This document shows, in pieces, positions 14,380-15,966 of a DNA stretch of 15,966 nt. This stretch comes from DASYML01 sp036399835. Lineage in GTDB: Bacteria; Acidobacteriota; Blastocatellia; Pyrinomonadales; Pyrinomonadaceae. Made by a program: the position numbers and the translations under genes. Numbering within the stretch: the first letter of the stretch is position 1; each line of letters starts with the position of its first letter. The notes beneath the pieces are model-generated. The model ran no database searches, was not told the origin of the DNA, and was given only the letters and a program-made list of their open reading frames with translations. The stretch covers positions 1 through 15,966 of the forward strand of contig DASWMI010000201.1 of the NCBI GenBank assembly GCA_036399835.1, in the 5' to 3' direction.

Positions 14380-15306
14380 TTAGGGGAAATCCACGTTGCG
14401 TTTCTTCGCGCCCTCGATCATCTCTACGGTCGCGCGTGGCGTGGGCGCGGGCTTGACCACTGCGGGCGCGGGCATGCTCCTGCCTGGACCAGTCATCGAA
14501 TCGGAACTGGTGCGAGTGCGGCGCGGCATGGGCCTGGCTTCGGGCTGCGGCTGCTCGCTCTTTAAAGCGCCGGGTTCGGGCACGGGCATCGCACGCTCGC
14601 CGCTCAGCAGGCCGCGTTTGTTGACGCCCGTCGTCTGCTCGTCGCTCTGGTCAATCGAATTACGCATCACCAGTTGCAGCTTGCCTTCGCTCGAAGAGAG
14701 CGCCAGCTTCTCTGCCTGTTCAGGCGTGACGAGCAGCGTGACAGCCTTGACGCTGTTGGCTTCGCGCTCATCCTTGGGCTTGTCTATGTTCTGGCCGTTG
14801 GCGAGCACCTTGATGTTTTGGAGGACGATTTTGGAGATGGGATTCTGGTTTGTGTTCTCGGCGGGATCAATCACAACGACCACATCAACCATCGTGCCCG
14901 GCTGTATGAAGCCGTTGATGCCGACCACATCGTCAACCTTGACGGTCATCGCGCGGTAGCCTTCAGGGATGACCGCAGAGAGACCGCCCGCAGTGCCTTC
15001 GGCAGCGAGCTTGCTATCCGTGACAGGCTCGCGCACGGCAATGTTGACGACGGCGACGCGGCCCGCCAGTTTGTCTATCGACTCGAAAGTTCCATCGGGC
15101 ATGGAGTCGCGCGGGAACTGCACGACGGAGAGTTGCTCCGGGATGATCTTCGTGCCAAGCGGAATGGCGACTTTAGCGACGACCACGTTGTTCAAATTTT
15201 TGGTGTAAGCCTGCGCGCTCGACAGGTAACGGCTGACGGCCACGGCGGCCAAAAGTCCGAACACGAGCGCGCCGACAAGAACGATGACAAAGCGTTTATT
15301 CCGCAT
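14380..15306 (-). CDS. cpaB: Tad pilus assembly protein CpaB (RcpC), SAF domain
   Basis: This is a 308-residue protein with an N-terminal membrane segment (residues 6-27: IVLVGALVFGLLAAVAV). A SAF domain lies at about 40-103 (VVVAKVAIPLGTKIIPEQLS) and an RcpC-type domain at about 108-220 (AMTVKVDDVVGINGFIQPGT, then MVDVVVVID). A Pro-rich, basic tail of about 75 residues follows and ends in a short conserved-looking strand (ATVEMIEGAKKRNVDF). CpaB/RcpC proteins sit in the periplasm and associate with the secretin. The frame opens at 15459, but that start would overlap cpaA by about 109 bp. ATG 15306 has GGAGGA 4 bases upstream, and the membrane segment begins there. It lies 44 bp after cpaA. 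Confidence 0.93.
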   Translation of the reverse strand: MRNKRFVIVLVGALVFGLLAAVAVSRYLSSAQAYTKNLNNVVVAKVAIPLGTKIIPEQLSVVQFPRDSMPDGTFESIDKLAGRVAVVNIAVREPVTDSKLAAEGTAGGLSAVIPEGYRAMTVKVDDVVGINGFIQPGTMVDVVVVIDPAENTNQNPISKIVLQNIKVLANGQNIDKPKDEREANSVKAVTLLVTPEQAEKLALSSSEGKLQLVMRNSIDQSDEQTTGVNKRGLLSGERAMPVPEPGALKSEQPQPEARPMPRRTRTSSDSMTGPGRSMPAPAVVKPAPTPRATVEMIEGAKKRNVDFP

Positions 15307-15310
15307 GGCT

Positions 15311-15316
15311 TCCTCC
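15311..15316 (-). promoter_or_regulatory. Ribosome binding site deciding the cpaB start
   Basis: GGAGGA (minus strand) ends 4 bases before ATG 15306. It supports this start over the longer frame from 15459, which would run deep into cpaA. Confidence 0.7.
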
Positions 15317-15350
15317 GAAATTTTGCGTCGAGCGTCTGACGCGCGCACGT

Positions 15351-15878
15351 TCACGCGTGAAAGACCGCGAGCGAGATGAGGCTGCCAAGAGTAATGGCAA
15401 CCCCGTAGGGGATTGTGTGACGGCGATCCGCAGGCACTGCAAAACGCGGCATGCGCCATCCGGGCAACAGGCCCACCAGAATCATCAAGACGCGTTGCAG
15501 CGTCGCGCGCACAGCGCCGGCCCGGACCATAGAGACGACGCCCAGCACGCCGCCCGTCATCACTACGACAAAGAGAGTCGGCAGCACGAAAGACGCGCCG
15601 ACGACAGAACCGATGGCCGCAAAGAGCTTGACATCGCCCGCGCCCATCGCGCCGAAGATATGCATGATGAACATCAGACTAAAAGCTATCAGACAACCAC
15701 CCAGGCTTTCGCGCAGACCGGTGAAGCCAGCGAAGATAATGTTGGCCGCCAGGCCGCCGACCAGAGTCGCCAGCACGAAAGCATTTGGAATACGCCTGTA
15801 GCGCACGTCGTAATAAGTGATGATGACGGCGAGCGGCAGAAGCAGCGCTACGTTGACGATAATCAGCGGGGCTGTCAT
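15351..15878 (-). CDS. cpaA: Tad prepilin peptidase CpaA (TadV), A24 family
   Basis: This 175-residue polytopic membrane protein has the two catalytic Asp motifs of the A24A aspartic peptidases: YYDVRYRRIPN (Asp24) and GAMGAGDVKLFAAIG (Asp82). Hydrophobic segments lie at about 4-22, 34-52, 60-77, 85-118 and 160-174. It cleaves the leader of prepilins and TadE-type pseudopilins at the cytoplasmic membrane face. No N-methyltransferase domain is present, as is normal for the short Tad version. ATG 15878 gives the usual family length. However, the frame stays open with no stop to the right edge and the ribosome site is weak (GGAG about 13 bases upstream), so a longer start cannot be excluded. It is the first gene seen in the operon. 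Confidence 0.92.
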   Translation of the reverse strand: MTAPLIIVNVALLLPLAVIITYYDVRYRRIPNAFVLATLVGGLAANIIFAGFTGLRESLGGCLIAFSLMFIMHIFGAMGAGDVKLFAAIGSVVGASFVLPTLFVVVMTGGVLGVVSMVRAGAVRATLQRVLMILVGLLPGWRMPRFAVPADRRHTIPYGVAITLGSLISLAVFHA

Positions 15879-15966
15879 GTTCGTTCTCAGTCTCCGGCTC
15901 GGTAAGAAATTTTGAAGCTTGTCCTTCCGGAACGGCGAGGCGCTGGTCCAGAAGCTTGAAATGCTT
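15879..15966. other. Unassigned sequence upstream of cpaA at the window edge
   Basis: These 88 bases contain no recognisable gene or convincing promoter. They hold two AAGCTT sites (about 15916-15921 and 15952-15957), an 8-bp palindrome TTCCGGAA (about 15925-15932) and one CTGGTCCAG (15943-15951). An operon promoter or the Flp pilin gene may lie further right. Confidence 0.4.

Noticed and set aside
15304..15459. Longer cpaB start at 15459
   Set aside because: It would overlap cpaA by over 100 bp and add a non-native Cys/His-rich extension; the strong ribosome site and membrane segment fit ATG 15306.
15879..15966. TTCCGGAA palindrome and AAGCTT repeats upstream of cpaA as operators
   Set aside because: Short palindromes at the window edge without a recognisable promoter; chance cannot be excluded.

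Overview
This window is one co-directional block of 14 protein-coding genes, all on the minus strand. It reads from the right edge (cpaA, 15878) to the left edge (a VWFA-domain protein ending at 30). No RNA genes, insertion sequences or CRISPR arrays were seen. The core is a nearly complete tight-adherence (Tad/Flp, type IVc pilus) locus. The organism is most likely an Acidobacteriota member, plausibly class Blastocatellia. This is inferred from the moderately high GC, a VWFA-related protein of the kind common in that phylum (C-terminal GYFAP tail), a duplicated 'LTN..V..L..AGF' module protein familiar from acidobacterial genomes, and the Tad gene order. I could not run a taxonomic search.

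Layout in transcription order. First come the prepilin peptidase (cpaA, 15351-15878), the SAF/RcpC protein (cpaB, 14380-15306) and the outer-membrane secretin (cpaC, 12643-14229). Next are a TadG-like minor component (11477-12577) and two TadE-like pseudopilins (10930-11436 and 10483-10917). Then follow the TadZ/CpaE localisation ATPase (9101-10369), the TadA/CpaF motor ATPase (7743-9086), the inner-membrane platform pair TadB (6665-7627) and TadC (5640-6575), and the TPR protein TadD-like (4623-5591). After these comes an accessory block: an AAA+ ATPase with an N-terminal winged-helix region (3162-4511), an exported SLT lytic transglycosylase with a duplicated module (1958-3085), an exported protein with two copies of a ~55-residue module (1177-1935), and a VWFA-domain protein (30-1136). 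No major Flp pilin gene is visible; it may lie beyond the right edge.

How they work together: CpaA processes prepilin-like substrates; CpaF powers and TadB/TadC form the inner-membrane assembly base; CpaE/TadZ positions it; CpaC with CpaB forms the outer-membrane pore; TadE/TadE/TadG are minor components. The transglycosylase could open the peptidoglycan for the machine, but that is inference.

The most unusual structure is between the genes. Four intergenic gaps (cpaB/cpaC, tadE/cpaE, cpaF/tadB, tadB/tadC) hold inverted repeats whose arms are built of degenerate 7-bp tandem units; a fifth gap (tadC/tadD) holds one arm only. Three unrelated heptamer sequences are used with the same architecture, and three genes directly downstream lack a visible Shine-Dalgarno. 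Separately, the near-palindrome TGGWCCA (often CTGGWCCAG) occurs about 18 times, far above a rough expectation of about 2.
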